Shown here: positions 22,683-34,077 of the stretch, one piece after another
How positions within the stretch are numbered: the stretch's first letter is position 1
How the letters are laid out: each line of letters opens with the position of its first letter
Source: Hordeum vulgare subsp. vulgare
Taxonomy: Eukaryota; Streptophyta; Magnoliopsida; Poales; Poaceae
DNA: 64,000 nt
Direction of reading: 5' to 3'
NCBI RefSeq assembly: GCF_904849725.1
Contig: NC_058519.1
Location: forward strand, 539,346,316 to 539,410,315
Position numbers and translations under genes: made by a program
Notes under the pieces: generated by a model
What the model was told of the DNA's origin: nothing
The model's database searches: none
Seen by the model: only the letters and a program-made list of their open reading frames with translations

Positions 22683-25600
22683 TGTAACATCCCAATTTTC
22701 CTAAATTCGGATGTTAATAGATCATTCATATGCATCTCATATTTTTATGCATTATTTGCTCTTCTGAGAATTTTATTCATTTTGCAACTTCGGGCAATTT
22801 ATTTGAGTGGAGATAATATGACTTCTCCCGTGTGAAATAAAAAGTTTATGATGTTTAAAATGTCATTTGGAGTTATCGTCTTGGTTTCACAAATTTTATA
22901 ATGCCCGAAATTATTTTTAGTTAAGTTTTTAAATGCTATTTGTGTGGCCTATTGCATTAAAACTATTTTTAAAATTTGCGTTAGGTGGAACTAGGTTTCC
23001 TTTAGTATTTATTAGGATATTTATTTTATAATTATATATATATACCTATATTAGATTTTCATATATGTATCTATATATATCTATAATTATATATTACTAT
23101 ATGCGTTTGTTTTTAATATACATATGTATGTATTTTTGTATACGTATATCATTACTATTTTCTCTGTTTGTTTTTCTTTAAAAAAAAATATATACTATTT
23201 TAGTGTAAACGTATATATTAGTATATATCTTTTCTGTTTTTCTAAGTAGTTTACTATACGTTTTCTGGTATTTATCCTAGCTAGAAAATATTTTTTTTTA
23301 TTTTTAGTTTTGCGGATGTTTTGCATTTTGTAAAAAAAAAAAAAAAATCCACCAGGGGCCAGCACCGAGGCAAGCCAGCCCCAGGTGCTGTGCAACGCCC
23401 AGGCTCTTGCCCCATCGAGCCAGGTTGGCAGCGTTGGCCATGCAGCCCCAGGCTCCTGCCATGCTAGCTAGCCAGCCCCACATCGCCTCAAGCCCCACGT
23501 GCTCCCTGGCTCCTGCCACGAACGCCACAGCCCCTTCTCACCCAGCGAGTCCCAGCGCGCCACGAGCCCAGCTCCCATCGGACTCTGCCAACCCACGCAG
23601 CGAGCCCCAGCCCCAGCGCGCCCCAGCTCCACTCGGCCAGGAGACCGAGACCGAGACCAGCCCTGGCCATGTTAACCTCCACACCGAGCCGGACTCTTCT
23701 CGCGAGGGAATAAAAGTATAGGAGCCTCAACCGCCTTGAGAATCGCCAGGAGCAACGCACGGCGCCGCCTCGAATCGCATCCAGGAGCTGCGCCGAAGAA
23801 CGCCGCCCAAGTCCGAGTTCGCTGGAGCCGCCATCACCGGAGCCCCATCCGCCGGAGCATCGCCGGAGTCCATCCGTTTCCACCGGAGTTCGCGAAGCCG
23901 TTCACCGGAGTCCGTTCGACCGCCACCGGAGCACCATCGGAGGAGCCACACCGAGACGGTTCCGTTTTTCCCCGCTGTTCGTGGTGAGAACACACGCACG
24001 AGCGATTCATCAAGTCCTGATGAACAGCTTCAGGACGAAATTCAATCTGTTTTTAATCTGTTTTAGCTCTGTGAGATTCTCGGTATAATTTTGAAACGCG
24101 TTTATCTTTTTACTCGTAACTCCGATTCAGGAAATTCTTTTTCCTATGATCTCGTATTGATGACTAGAACATGTTAGAACCAGTAGTTTTCAGTTTTACG
24201 AAAATTAATTTTTTTGTTAAAACAGATTATTTTAACCTACCGGAGGCCATATTTTGCAAACCGTTCATCCGGTTTAGTTGATTCTTTTTGCGTTGTCATC
24301 GTATCAGCATGTAGATGATTTTATACCTGCTGCCATGCTATTTATGATTTAGTTTTAAACAAGTTGTTTTATTGCCGATGATTTTATTTGGTGTTATTTG
24401 ATTGTGGTGATTGATTGGTGTGATTGTTTGCAACGTGTAGATTATGCGGAGTGCGACGCAAACTATTGTCAGGAGTGTGACCTTCTGAACCAGAATCAAG
24501 GCAAGTTACATGTTGATCATCCTTTACCTATTATTTTTCTATGCATGTAGTATTATATCACCCTATGAGAATTATGCATGTATAGGAAGATTATTATTGC
24601 TTTGCTATTGAGCTATATCCCTCGTCATTGAAGATCATGTTAGATATATTTTGCTATGCTATGTAGACGGGGATTGGTTTCTGTATTGATTGAGTTTATG
24701 TGAGGATTACTACAAAATAAATTGAGTAGTAATTCAGGATATAATACACCTCTGGGCGGATATGGTATTGCTGGGTGGTTTCAAGAACATCATGGTTTCT
24801 ACCCTCTGAATGTAAGTGGAATGCCGCCCAGGTTCAAAAAGATCAAACAGACTTAGTGACTAGTAGCTTCCTTGTGCGACCACTGGCTATTATGGGCTCC
24901 GGCTTAGTTGATCTGTCGTGGAAACCTTACCCGGATGTGCCAGCTGATGTAGCTATGATAGGTGGGATGGGCCTCCTGTGGGACTAGGTGACTGCTTCTG
25001 AAAGACTTCGTCTCAATCTTCGGGTTGGGTCCAGTGGGTACAACGTACTAACCTCTGCAGAGTGTATAAACTAATCATGATTAGCCGTGTCCCCGGTTAT
25101 GGACAATTTTGAGCAGCTAGGCCATTACAGTTGTTGGATGATCTTGACAGATGACACACTTAATAAAACTTGATGGGGAACTTAATAATGGTAATAGGTT
25201 GGAGTTGGAGATGCCAATTCAACCATATATAAGTATTGTAGCAAACAAATTAAAACTTGACTATTAGGTAGCTATGAGGATAAAATCAGCTTTCTGCAAA
25301 ATAACCATCAGCCTTTCTTTTGTTATACTATGCATATACATGTAGGTCTGTTATATTATCTTTTCTTGTGTAACTTGCCAATACATTCAAAGTATTGACC
25401 TATATGGCTGCAACGTATCATGTTGCAGGATATTCAGACGAGGAGTAAGGTACCGTTAGGATCGCGAGTCTTCACTCAACATCGCCAGTGGGCTATGATG
25501 GGACTCATCGTTATTATTCTGCTACTTTTCCGCTGTTTATTAGTATAAAGCTAGCTAAGTGCTATGCAGATTGTTATATTTTATAAATTCTGGATCATAC

Positions 25601-25727
25601 GTTATTATAAATGATGCACTTGCTATATCTGGTTTTCATCTATATTGTGTGTGCTAGCGAGTCGATCCAGGGACTAGTACAATAAAGCACAGAGACTCAA
25701 ATCCTTCGAGGTTTGGTCGTTACAGAT
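22683..25727 (+). repeat. 5' LTR of gypsy D
   Basis: 3045 bases, TGTAACATCCC to GGTCGTTACA. It includes an AT-rich first third, a poly-A run near 23331-23347, a GC-rich CCAGCCCC-type block (23350-23700) and an AATAAAAGTATA stretch near 23709 that could be a weak TATA region. No genes. Confidence 0.9.
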
Positions 25728-25729
25728 CG

Positions 25730-25741
25730 CATCAGAGCAAT
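25730..25741 (+). promoter_or_regulatory. Primer binding site of gypsy D
   Basis: TCGCATCAGAGC lies two bases after the LTR and resembles the tRNA-Met site TGGTATCAGAGC with three changes. Confidence 0.6.
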
Positions 25742-26197
25742 GCGTTGACTGTAGGTCGTGACCCTAGAAAATGGATTAGAAAAGCCATAGGAGTCTAAAT
25801 TTATTCTATACACTTTGTCTACATCTTACTCTTTCATTAGACAACCACTCTAGTATCTTGACCAGCTTAAGTAGGAACTAGTGTTGGGACCACCACCTAT
25901 CTTGTTTTATTTGCGCTATTAACGTGTTAGTGTATCTGTTTATGCCCGCTTGTGGCATGACGATACTAGGTTGCTTGCTTGATTGTTATCTTGCTTGTTT
26001 ATTAAATTAGGATCTTGTTGGAATTATTCGACTATATATATAGATATGTTTGATTATTGTTATGCTTGTTTGTGTTATTTGTTATGATGTTTTGTTGCCT
26101 CATATATATTACCTTGATCATAATATGCATATGGGTAGAATATCTATATTCCTTTAGACCTATTCTATCTATTTTCTTATCTATTCTTGCCCACCAG

Positions 26198-27748
26198 ATG
26201 CGGCCAAGACGTGAGCCTAGGGACGGGAATGCAGGAGCAGGCAACAATGATGGCAATGGCAATGATGCACCGCAATATGTGCGGCAGATACTTGAGGGAC
26301 AAGGCCAGTTGATCCAGTTGCTTGCCCAGAGTTTGGCCAACAATAACAACAACAACCCACCGCCTCCGCCACCTATGGATATGCTCACTAGGTTCTTGAG
26401 GTTGAATCCTCAGAGGTTCTCCAGCAGCCCTGAACCTATTATGGCGGATGATTGGCTTCGTTCTATTGGTAGGAACCTGCAGACCGTTGGATGCACAGAT
26501 GCAGAGAGGGTGAGGTTTGCTTCACATCTATTGGAGGGTCCTGCCGCAGCTTGGTGGGACAACTACTTGGTCACCTATCCCATTGATACTATCACATGGG
26601 CGCAGTTTGAGGCAGCTTTCCGTGCCGCACATGTGTTTGCTGGCGCCATGAGTCTAAAGAAGAAGGAGTTTCGCAGCTTGCGTCAGGGAGGTCGCTCAGT
26701 TAATGAGTATGTGGAGGAGTTCAACAAACTTGCACGTTATGCTCCTAATGATGTTAACACTGATGCAGCTAGACAAGAGAAGTTCTTGGAGGGCCTGAAT
26801 GATGATTTGGGAGTTCAGTTGACTGTGGCCACTTTTGGTAATTATCAGGAGCTTGTTGATAAGGCTATTGTGCTTGAGGTAAAGCATCAAGCAATAGAGG
26901 ACCGCAAGAGGAAGTATAGCAACAACAAGTTTAATGCAGGACCGCAGCAGAAGCCACGCACTTCATATCATAATCATGGAGGTAATGGACATCATCACCA
27001 TGGAGGTAATGGGCATCATCATCATGGAGGTAATGGCCACAATCATAATGGCCACCATCATCATAATGGACACAAGGGCAACAATGGCAATGGTAATGGT
27101 AATGGAGGTAATAATAACCAGAACCGCCAGAATGTGCCAGTGCAGAGAGACCTTAAACAGGTCCAGTGCTTCAAGTGCAGAAAGATGGGCCACTATTCCA
27201 ATGCATGCCCAGAGAGCAATAATGGTAATGGGAATTCTGGATCCATCAAGCCAAACCCCTTTCAAAAGGGTCATGTCGACCACATTAATGTGGAGGAGGT
27301 CTATAATGAGCCAGAGGCAGTGATTAGTAAGTTTTTGATCAATTCAGTACCCGCCCTTGTTCTTTTTGATACTGGTGCATCGCATTCATTTATTTCGAGG
27401 GTATTCGTTGATAAACATGGATTGCCAACCAAAACCCTTAGTATGCCTATTAGAGTGAGTTCCCCAGGAGCTGAGATGATAGCAGGTGTTGGTTGTCATC
27501 AGTTAAACTTGTCTATTGGGAAGCATGAGTTCCCTACAGATTTGATCATATTGAAGTCACAAGGTCTGGATATTATTTTGGGTATGGACTGGTTACAATT
27601 ATATGAAGGAGTTATCGATTGTGCTAGTCGATCTATTTCTCTCAGTGCACCAGGAGGGAGAAGAATCAAATATGTATGTAAGTACCAGCATAAGAGGATG
27701 CAGGTGAACTCTCTTAAGGGGGTAGCCTGGAAGAGGTGCCAGTTGTGA
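26198..27748 (+). CDS. Gypsy D Gag with aspartic protease
   Basis: I start at the ATG at 26198 ([10 protein letters not shown]), since the frame upstream is hydrophobic leader sequence. The 516-residue protein has a polar N terminus, a retrotransposon gag domain (residues about 75-230, with [11 protein letters not shown] and [15 protein letters not shown]), a histidine/glycine/asparagine-rich repeat (about 257-300), and a zinc knuckle [14 protein letters not shown] (CX2CX4HX4C, about 324-337). The retropepsin domain has the catalytic DTGAS at about residue 391 and the ILGMDWL block near 465. It would form the particle and cleave the polyprotein. It ends at 27748, while pol continues in the -1 frame from a GGGGG run at 27718-27722. 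Chromoviruses usually have one gag-pol ORF, so this is probably a lost base. Confidence 0.9.
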   Translation: MRPRREPRDGNAGAGNNDGNGNDAPQYVRQILEGQGQLIQLLAQSLANNNNNNPPPPPPMDMLTRFLRLNPQRFSSSPEPIMADDWLRSIGRNLQTVGCTDAERVRFASHLLEGPAAAWWDNYLVTYPIDTITWAQFEAAFRAAHVFAGAMSLKKKEFRSLRQGGRSVNEYVEEFNKLARYAPNDVNTDAARQEKFLEGLNDDLGVQLTVATFGNYQELVDKAIVLEVKHQAIEDRKRKYSNNKFNAGPQQKPRTSYHNHGGNGHHHHGGNGHHHHGGNGHNHNGHHHHNGHKGNNGNGNGNGGNNNQNRQNVPVQRDLKQVQCFKCRKMGHYSNACPESNNGNGNSGSIKPNPFQKGHVDHINVEEVYNEPEAVISKFLINSVPALVLFDTGASHSFISRVFVDKHGLPTKTLSMPIRVSSPGAEMIAGVGCHQLNLSIGKHEFPTDLIILKSQGLDIILGMDWLQLYEGVIDCASRSISLSAPGGRRIKYVCKYQHKRMQVNSLKGVAWKRCQL

Positions 27749-29532
27749 AGGATTATCCAGATGTGTTTCCGGAGGAGTTGCCAGGTATGCCACCAGATAG
27801 AGATATTGAGTTTCTCATTGATTTGATTCCTGGTACCGGACCTATTGCCAAGAGACCATACAAAATGCCTCCTCAAGAGTTGGAGGAATTGAAGAAGCAG
27901 TTGAGGGAGTTACAGGCACAAGGATTTATTCGCCCAAGTTCATCACCTTGGGGAGCCCCTGTTTTGTTTGTGGAGAAGAAGGATGGAACCTTGAGGATGT
28001 GTGTTGATTATCGTTCTCTGAATGAGGTAACCATTAAGAATAAGTATCCTTTGCCTATGATAAATGATCTGTTTGACCAGTTGGAGGGAGCTACTGTGTT
28101 TTCTAAGATTGATCTTCGTTCTGGTTATCATCAATTAAAGATTCGTGAGCAAGATATTCCAAAGACTGCTTTCACTACGAGGTATGGGTTGTATGAGTAT
28201 ACTGTTATGTCATTTGGATTGACTAATGCCCCAGCTTACTTCATGAATATGATGAACAAGGTGTTTATGGAGTTCTTGGATAAATTTGTGGTTGTTTTCA
28301 TTGATGATATATTGGTGTTCTCCAAGAATAAGCAAGAGCATGAAGTGCATTTGCGTTTGGTGTTGGAGAAACTGAGGGAGCACCAGTTGTATGCCAAGTT
28401 CAGCAAATGTGAGTTTTGGCTGGATGAGGTAGCATTCCTTGGCCATGTTATATCAGGTAATGGAGTGGCAGTTGATCCATCCAAGGTTGCTGCTGTTACA
28501 GAGTGGGAGACACCCACGTCAGTTTGTGAGATTCGCAGCTTTTTGGGCTTAGCAGGTTATTACAGGAGGTTTATTGATAATTTCTCAAAGATTGCAAAGC
28601 CTATGACTGAATTGTTGAAGAAGGGAAGTAAGTTTGTTTGGATTGATGATTGTGAAGCTAGCTTTCAGGAGTTGAAGCAACGTTTAGTCACAGCACCAGT
28701 TTTAACTCTGCCAGACATACATAAAGACTTTCAGGTATATTGTGATGCTTCTCGTCAGGGACTTGGGAGTGTTTTGATGCAGGAAGGTAAAGTTGTTTCT
28801 TATACTTCACGTCAGCTTAAGAATCATGAGCATAATTATCCTACACATGATTTGGAGTTAGCCTCAGTTGTGCATGCATTGAAAACTTGGAGGCATTATC
28901 TCGTTGGTAATCATTGTGATATATTTACTGATCATAAGAGCCTGAAGTACATATTTACTCAGAGGGAGTTGAACCTTAGACAGAGGAGATGGTTGGAGCT
29001 TATTAAGGATTATGATTTGAATGTACAGTATCATCCTGGTAAGGCTAATGTTGTTGCTGATGCGTTGAGTTGTAGGAGCCATGCTAATGCAATTGATATT
29101 GAGGATATGCCACCGGAGTTATGTGAGCAGTTCAGAAATCTGAGATTGGATATGGTCCCTAGAGGCTATTTGGCTACACTTGAGGTAAGGCCTACTTTGC
29201 TTGACAGAATTAGAGAAGCTCAAAAGGATGATAAGTATATTGCTGAGATAAAGGAGAATATGCTAAAAGGGAAAGCAAAGGATTTCCATGAGGATGAACA
29301 TGGAACCATATGGTTTGAAAAGCATATTTGTGTACCTCAGGATGCAGATATAAGGAAGTTGATTCTTCAGGAGGCGCATGATTCACCTTATTCTATTCAC
29401 CCAGGTAATACTAAGATGTATTTGGATTTGAGGGAGAGATTTTGGTGGCCTAGCCTGAAGAGGGAAATTGCTGAGTATATTGCAGTATGTGATGTGTGTG
29501 CTAGCGAGTCGATCCAGGGACTAGTACAGTAA
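27736..29532 (+). pseudogene. Gypsy D RT-RNase H with truncated integrase
   Basis: The pol frame is open from before 27736; the ATG there is only the first one and translation would come from gag. RT spans residues about 55-235 with [15 protein letters not shown] (FIDD at 188-191) as the active site. RNase H follows (YCDAS near 335, [26 protein letters not shown]). The integrase zinc finger (H..H then CDVC) is present at about 555-588. Immediately after CDVC the frame runs into LTR sequence and stops ten codons later. The integrase core and C terminus are missing, so the element cannot integrate on its own. RT and RNase H themselves look intact. Confidence 0.9.
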
Positions 29533-29571
29533 AGCACAGAGACTCAAATCCTTCGAGGTTTGGTCGTTACA
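29493..29571 (+). repeat. 3' LTR remnant of gypsy D (last 79 bases)
   Basis: It matches 25649-25727 with one difference (CAGTAAAG versus CAATAAAG). It begins within the shared string TGTGTGTGCTAGC at the deletion junction. Confidence 0.9.
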
Positions 29572-29576
29572 ACTTG

Positions 29577-30508
29577 ACTTCCGTCACAAGGGACAACTTG
29601 AATACGGCTATGGCCGCCCTCAAGACGTCCTTGACGAACAAAGTCAAGACCATGCTTAAAGAGTTAATTGAGGGATTTAAAAGTTCACCCGAACCGGCTA
29701 TAGTGGTTAAACCCACCGTCACCGATTCGGAGGCCAACTCCTCTAAGGAAGCGGCTAAAGGTATGCGACCTTCCTCATCTCATGAAAAGGATGGGACTGG
29801 AACATATGCCTCAGTTCCACCCCCCATGGTCTATGGAGGATCCGTTCCCGCACCTCGTCTTAATCCTGTTGGTCCTCCTCCTAAGCTTGTGAAAGGTGAC
29901 TTTGCTAACTGGGTATTTTCTATTAAGTCTCATTTGAATCACAACTCAACAAACTTGTGGAGAATCATCGAGCAAGGATATTATCCCCATGATCCAAGCA
30001 ACCTCACTCCAAGAGAAGATGCAGACAATCAATACAATCACTCTGCTTTGTTTATTCTCCAGTCTGCAGTGCCACCTGAAGATCTTCCTCACTTGCGTCC
30101 CTTCACTTTGGCCAAGGATTGTTGGGAGCATATTATGGTATTGTACAAGGGAAGCTCAAGCATTCAACGATCCAACTATGAAGTGATACTTGATAAGGCC
30201 GATGAGTTTGTGATGAAGGAAGACGAGGACCCTCGTGATCTCTATCGGAGGGTGACTGCTATTGCTGTGGCACTCAAGGATCATGGGAGCAAGGATGTGG
30301 ATGATACATGGGTCAAGCGCAAGTTCCTTAAAGCCATCATGCCTTTCAACAAAGCCATGTCATCTGTCATTCGTCAGCGGCCAGACTTCCACTCCTTGTC
30401 TTCCAGTGAGGTGTTGGATGAATTCATTGCAATGTCAATCATGAATGAAATAGCCGACAATGCACTTGCTCGTGTTCGATCAAAGACAATTCACCCAACC
30501 TTTCGTTG
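29577..30508 (+). pseudogene. Copia B Gag, main part
   Basis: This continues the 17 codons at 22632-22682. About 310 codons include the copia-type gag core (UBN2-like): LVKGDFANWVFSIKSHL near residue 105, then CWEHIMVLYKGSSSIQ and DEDPRDLYRRVTAIAVAL. Gag would form the virus-like particle. The frame ends at a TGA at 30507-30509. The following reading frame picks up the sense without a gap, which points to one lost A in an A/C run near 30497. So Gag is broken twice: by the gypsy insertion and by this frameshift. Confidence 0.85.
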
Positions 30509-32056
30509 AAAGCAAAAGCAATGCTTGAAGAAGAAGAAGATGAGGAAGAGGAGGGCTGCCCTGAAGACACAAAGTATGCCTATCATGAGCACATGGCTCT
30601 TGCATCAAGGCAATTATGGGGCAACAAGAGGAACTCAAGACCCACCTTCACCAAGAACAACTCGAGTGGATTCAAACCCAAACAACGAGTAAGGACATGT
30701 TATAACTGTGGTAACGTGAGTCACTTCGTGGCCGAATGTCCCTATGAGAAAAGGGAAGACAACGGAGGCAAGCTCATTCGCAAAGACAAAACCAAATCAT
30801 TTCCAATCAAGAACAACTTTGTGAAGAAACCTCACCCAAAAGGGATGGTGGCCCTTGAAGAGTATCCTTCCGATGATGATGATGATGATGATACAGTGGC
30901 AATGGCAACTGTTGCTATTGCCACTACCTCTCCCCAGAAGGTGTCTCTCTTCAACGCCCCCAACGAGAACCACATCACCAAGTGCCTCATGGCAAAAGGT
31001 ATCAATCAGGTAACTCCCATCATTAAGACCAACATTGCTTCTGCTCCTTCATTGTTAAATTGTGTTGAAGATAGTGATGTTGGGGAACTTAATGAGCATG
31101 ATCTTGATAAGTTTCTGTGCAAGGGAGAACCCAAGAAGCACTTTGTTTCTCTCTTGGAACAACTGGGTGAGGCCACTGACCTCATTGAGTGTCATGAGGA
31201 GACCATCTTCGAGCTTCAGGGACACAGTCGTGACTATGCCGATGAAATTGCTGAATTATCTAATGCTCTAGAAAAGGAGCGCACTCTATGTTTGGCTCTT
31301 GAGGAGTCATATAATGATGACTGCGCTAAAATGCAAAAGAAACTAGATCATGATGTTGTTCTTACTCGTATGCTTAAGTCTGAAAAGTATGCTCTTGGGG
31401 TTGGCCATGACAGACTCAAAGAGGAGTTTGACACACTTGACAAGGCCCACAAGGTCTTGAAAGGTGCTCATTTCTCTCTGAAAGAGTCTCATGATCAACT
31501 CCAAGAAAAGCTTACCAAGGAGATCTCTACTTGCCCTCCCTTTGTGTTAATTGATAATGCTTGTGCAACTAACCCCTGTTGTGAGCATGTACATCTTGTG
31601 GAGGAAAATGCCAAGTTAAAGGAGAAACTTGAGAAGGGCCTTGTGGCATGCATACAAGGTGAGAAGAGTCTGAACGACCTCTTGAGCACTCAAAAGGGTG
31701 TTGTAGGAAAGGAGGGACTTGGACTTACCTCCAAGTCAAAAGGTAAAAGGAGGAACAGGAACAATCGATCTCCCACCCTCATGGACATCTTTGTCAAAGA
31801 GGGTGAGGGGACTCAGAAGGTGAACAGGAACAAGGTGGACTATGGAAACCTCAAGAAGGGCAAAACCATTCCTACTAACACAGCCGACAAATTCAATTCT
31901 TCTTATGTCTTATGTTGTGCTAGTGATGGGCATGTTTATGCTAGATTTGTTGGTTCCTACGATGAGGATATTGAATGGGCTATCTGGGTTCCTAAGACCC
32001 TTGTCTCTAACATGAAAGGACCCATTAAAAAATGGGTACCTAAAACCAAGCCTTGA
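30506..32056 (+). pseudogene. Copia B Gag C-terminal part: zinc knuckle and coiled coil
   Basis: This 516-codon frame is the continuation of Gag after the frameshift. It has an acidic start (EEEEDEEEE), a zinc knuckle CYNCGNVSHFVAEC with C65, C68, H73 and C78, and a DDDDDD stretch. A long helical region (about residues 215-400, rich in E, K and L: KLKEKLEKGL, ALEKERTLCLALEESY) is probably coiled coil. The end reads EWAIWVPKTLV...KKWVPKTKP. A long coiled-coil Gag extension of this kind is known from SIRE/Maximus-lineage copia elements. The frame stops at 32056. Protease follows in a different frame after a TTGCAG/TAG string, so gag and pol are separated here. Confidence 0.85.
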
Positions 32057-32069
32057 TCTATTGCAGTAG

Positions 32070-33191
32070 TTTGCTTCCGGTGGGGTGTCATGGTTGCTCG
32101 ATAGTGGAGCAACAAATCATATGACCGGAAGCAAGAACTTAGTGGTGGATGTGCATCCTTCTCCATCTATGCCCACCCATGTCCAATTCACCGATGCATC
32201 CTCTTCAAAGGTATTGGGATTTGGTAAGGTGGTCATCTCTCAAGATTTATCTATTGAGAAGGTCATGCTTGTTGAGTCACTTGCCTACAATTTACTTTCG
32301 GTTCGTCAACTCGCAATTATGGGTTTTTCCACATTCTTTAATCTTGATACCGTGGTCCTCCTGAGGAGCAAGACTCTTAAAGTAGCCTATGTTGGATATG
32401 TCGAAAATGGTCTTTATGTGGTGAACTTCTCAAAGCGACCCACTAAGACTGCGACATGTTTAATGGCTAAAGTTGACGTGGGCTGGCTTTGGCATCGCCG
32501 TTTAGCTCATGTCAATATGAGATCTTTGCAAAGTCTTCTGACAGGGGACCATATTCGTGGACTAACAAATGTGAGTTTTGCTAAAGATCATGTTTGCAGT
32601 GCCTGCATTGAAGGAAAGATTCATGAAACTGCTCATCGTCCAACGACTCTTATCTACACTAAGAGGCCATTGGAACTTCTCCATATGGATCTGTTTGGTC
32701 CTCCATCATTTGATAGTCTTGGAGGCAGAAAGTATTGCTTAGTGATTGTTGACGACTACTCAAGATATACGTGGGTATATTTCTTTAAAAAGAAGAGTGA
32801 AACTCAACAAACGGTCAATCACTTTGCTAATGAAGCGCAACGTCAACATGAAGCAAAGATCTTGATGATTAGAAGTGACAACGGCACCGAGTTCAAGAAC
32901 TACACCTTAGATGAGTTTCTAGGTGATGAGGGAATAAAACACCAATATTCTGCACCATATACCCCTCAACAAAACGGCATGGCAGAAAGGAAGAACCGGA
33001 CCTTGATAGACGCTGCAAGGACAATGATGGCAGAATTCAAATCTCCATATAACTTCTGGGCAGAGGCCATCAACACAGCATGTCATGCATCCAATCGGCT
33101 CTACATCCGCAAAGGATTGAACAAGACTCCGTATGAGACTCTAACTGGAAACAAACCCAATCTCAAGTACTTCCGGGGTATTCGGTTGTAA
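32070..33191 (+). pseudogene. Copia B protease and integrase
   Basis: The frame opens after a TAG at 32067 with FASGGVSWLLDSGATNHMTG, the aspartic protease active site (DSGA). The pre-integrase zinc module follows (LWHRRLAHVNMRSLQSLL, then CSACIEGK). The integrase core shows all three acidic residues: D in HMDLFGP (about 32685), D in IRSDNGTEF (about 32880) and E in NGMAERKNR (about 32985). A stop at 33189-33191 follows one extra base near 33175, and the sense continues in the next frame at YFR..FGCKCF. Protease and integrase thus look catalytically complete, but the polyprotein is broken after the integrase core. Confidence 0.88.
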
Positions 33192-34077
33192 GTGTTTCAT
33201 TCTCAAGAAAGGTGCACGGTTAGCTAAATTTGATTCTAGAGCACATGAGGGTATCTTTGTTGGTTATGCTACAAACTCTCATGCTTACCGTGTCCTCAAC
33301 AAGTCCACCGGACTAATTGAGGAGACATGTAACGTAGAGTTTGATGAAAATAATGGCTCCCAAGTGGAGCAAAGTGGTCTTTGTGATGTAGGTGATGAAA
33401 TTCCTCCCCAAGCCATAAGAAGAATGGGGATTGGTCAAATACTCCCCATTGAGGAACCCCTTGTGGCCGAAGGAGAAGGACAATGCTCTACTCAAGTGGA
33501 GCCATCACCTCCACAAGCCCCACACGCTTCCGATGAACAAAGAGAAGACTCTCAACAAAATAAACAAGCTCAAGGTCAAGATAAATTGCCCAACAATGAT
33601 GATGTGTCTCAGGATATTCAAGCACTACCCCAAGACTCCGAACCTGCTCATGATCAAGATCAAGTGCAACCCCGAGATCCAGACCAAGTAGAAGCACAAG
33701 ATCAAGATCAAGAGCAACCACAAATACAAGAACAAACTAGTGAACCTGCTCAAGTCGAAGGACAAGATGATCAGGAGACTGTCTCACAATTCCCTTCTGG
33801 AGCACCAACAGCCGGCTCAAGACGCAAGGGCAAGCAAAGTAAACAAGTCGATGCTCCCCCGTTATCTAATGAAGAACTCTTGGAGCGTCGAGCAGCCAAG
33901 ATTGCGAACAAGCTGAGAGTCAAGTCACATCTTATGAAGAATGTACTTGGCACTTTAAAAAGGGGAGTATCCACCCGTCAACAGATTTGGAATTATTGTG
34001 AGCATCACGCGTTTGTTTCGTATTGTGAACCTCAACAGGTACAGGAAGCGCTCGATGATGAGGGTTGACTTATGGCC
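33192..34077 (+). pseudogene. Copia B integrase C terminus and Q/D-rich linker
   Basis: After the frameshift the GKT-like region continues (LAKFDSRAHEGIFVGYAT). A long hydrophilic linker rich in Q, D and E follows (DQDQVQPRDPDQVEAQDQDQ), which separates integrase from RT in this lineage. A TGA at 34066-34068 replaces what is probably a tryptophan codon just before [14 protein letters not shown], the start of RT. Apart from that single nonsense change the frame is continuous with RT. Confidence 0.82.

Larger units (their letters stand above)
22683..29571 (+). mobile_element. Gypsy element D (chromovirus-like), internally deleted at its 3' side
   Basis: It starts TGTAACATCCC and ends TTACA, flanked by ACTTG at 22678-22682 and 29572-29576. 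It has a complete 3045-base 5' LTR, a primer site, gag-protease and RT-RNase H. Then pol jumps directly into the last 79 bases of the LTR. The integrase core, any chromodomain and nearly all of the 3' LTR are missing. RT motifs ([27 protein letters not shown]) and the long LTR suggest the Tekay/Del chromovirus lineage. The single difference between the overlapping LTR ends suggests a young insertion. Confidence 0.93.

Noticed and set aside
23407..23999. Several overlapping ORFs on both strands in GC-rich DNA
   Set aside because: They lie in the 5' LTR of gypsy D; proline/alanine-rich translations come from CCAGCCCC-type repeats.
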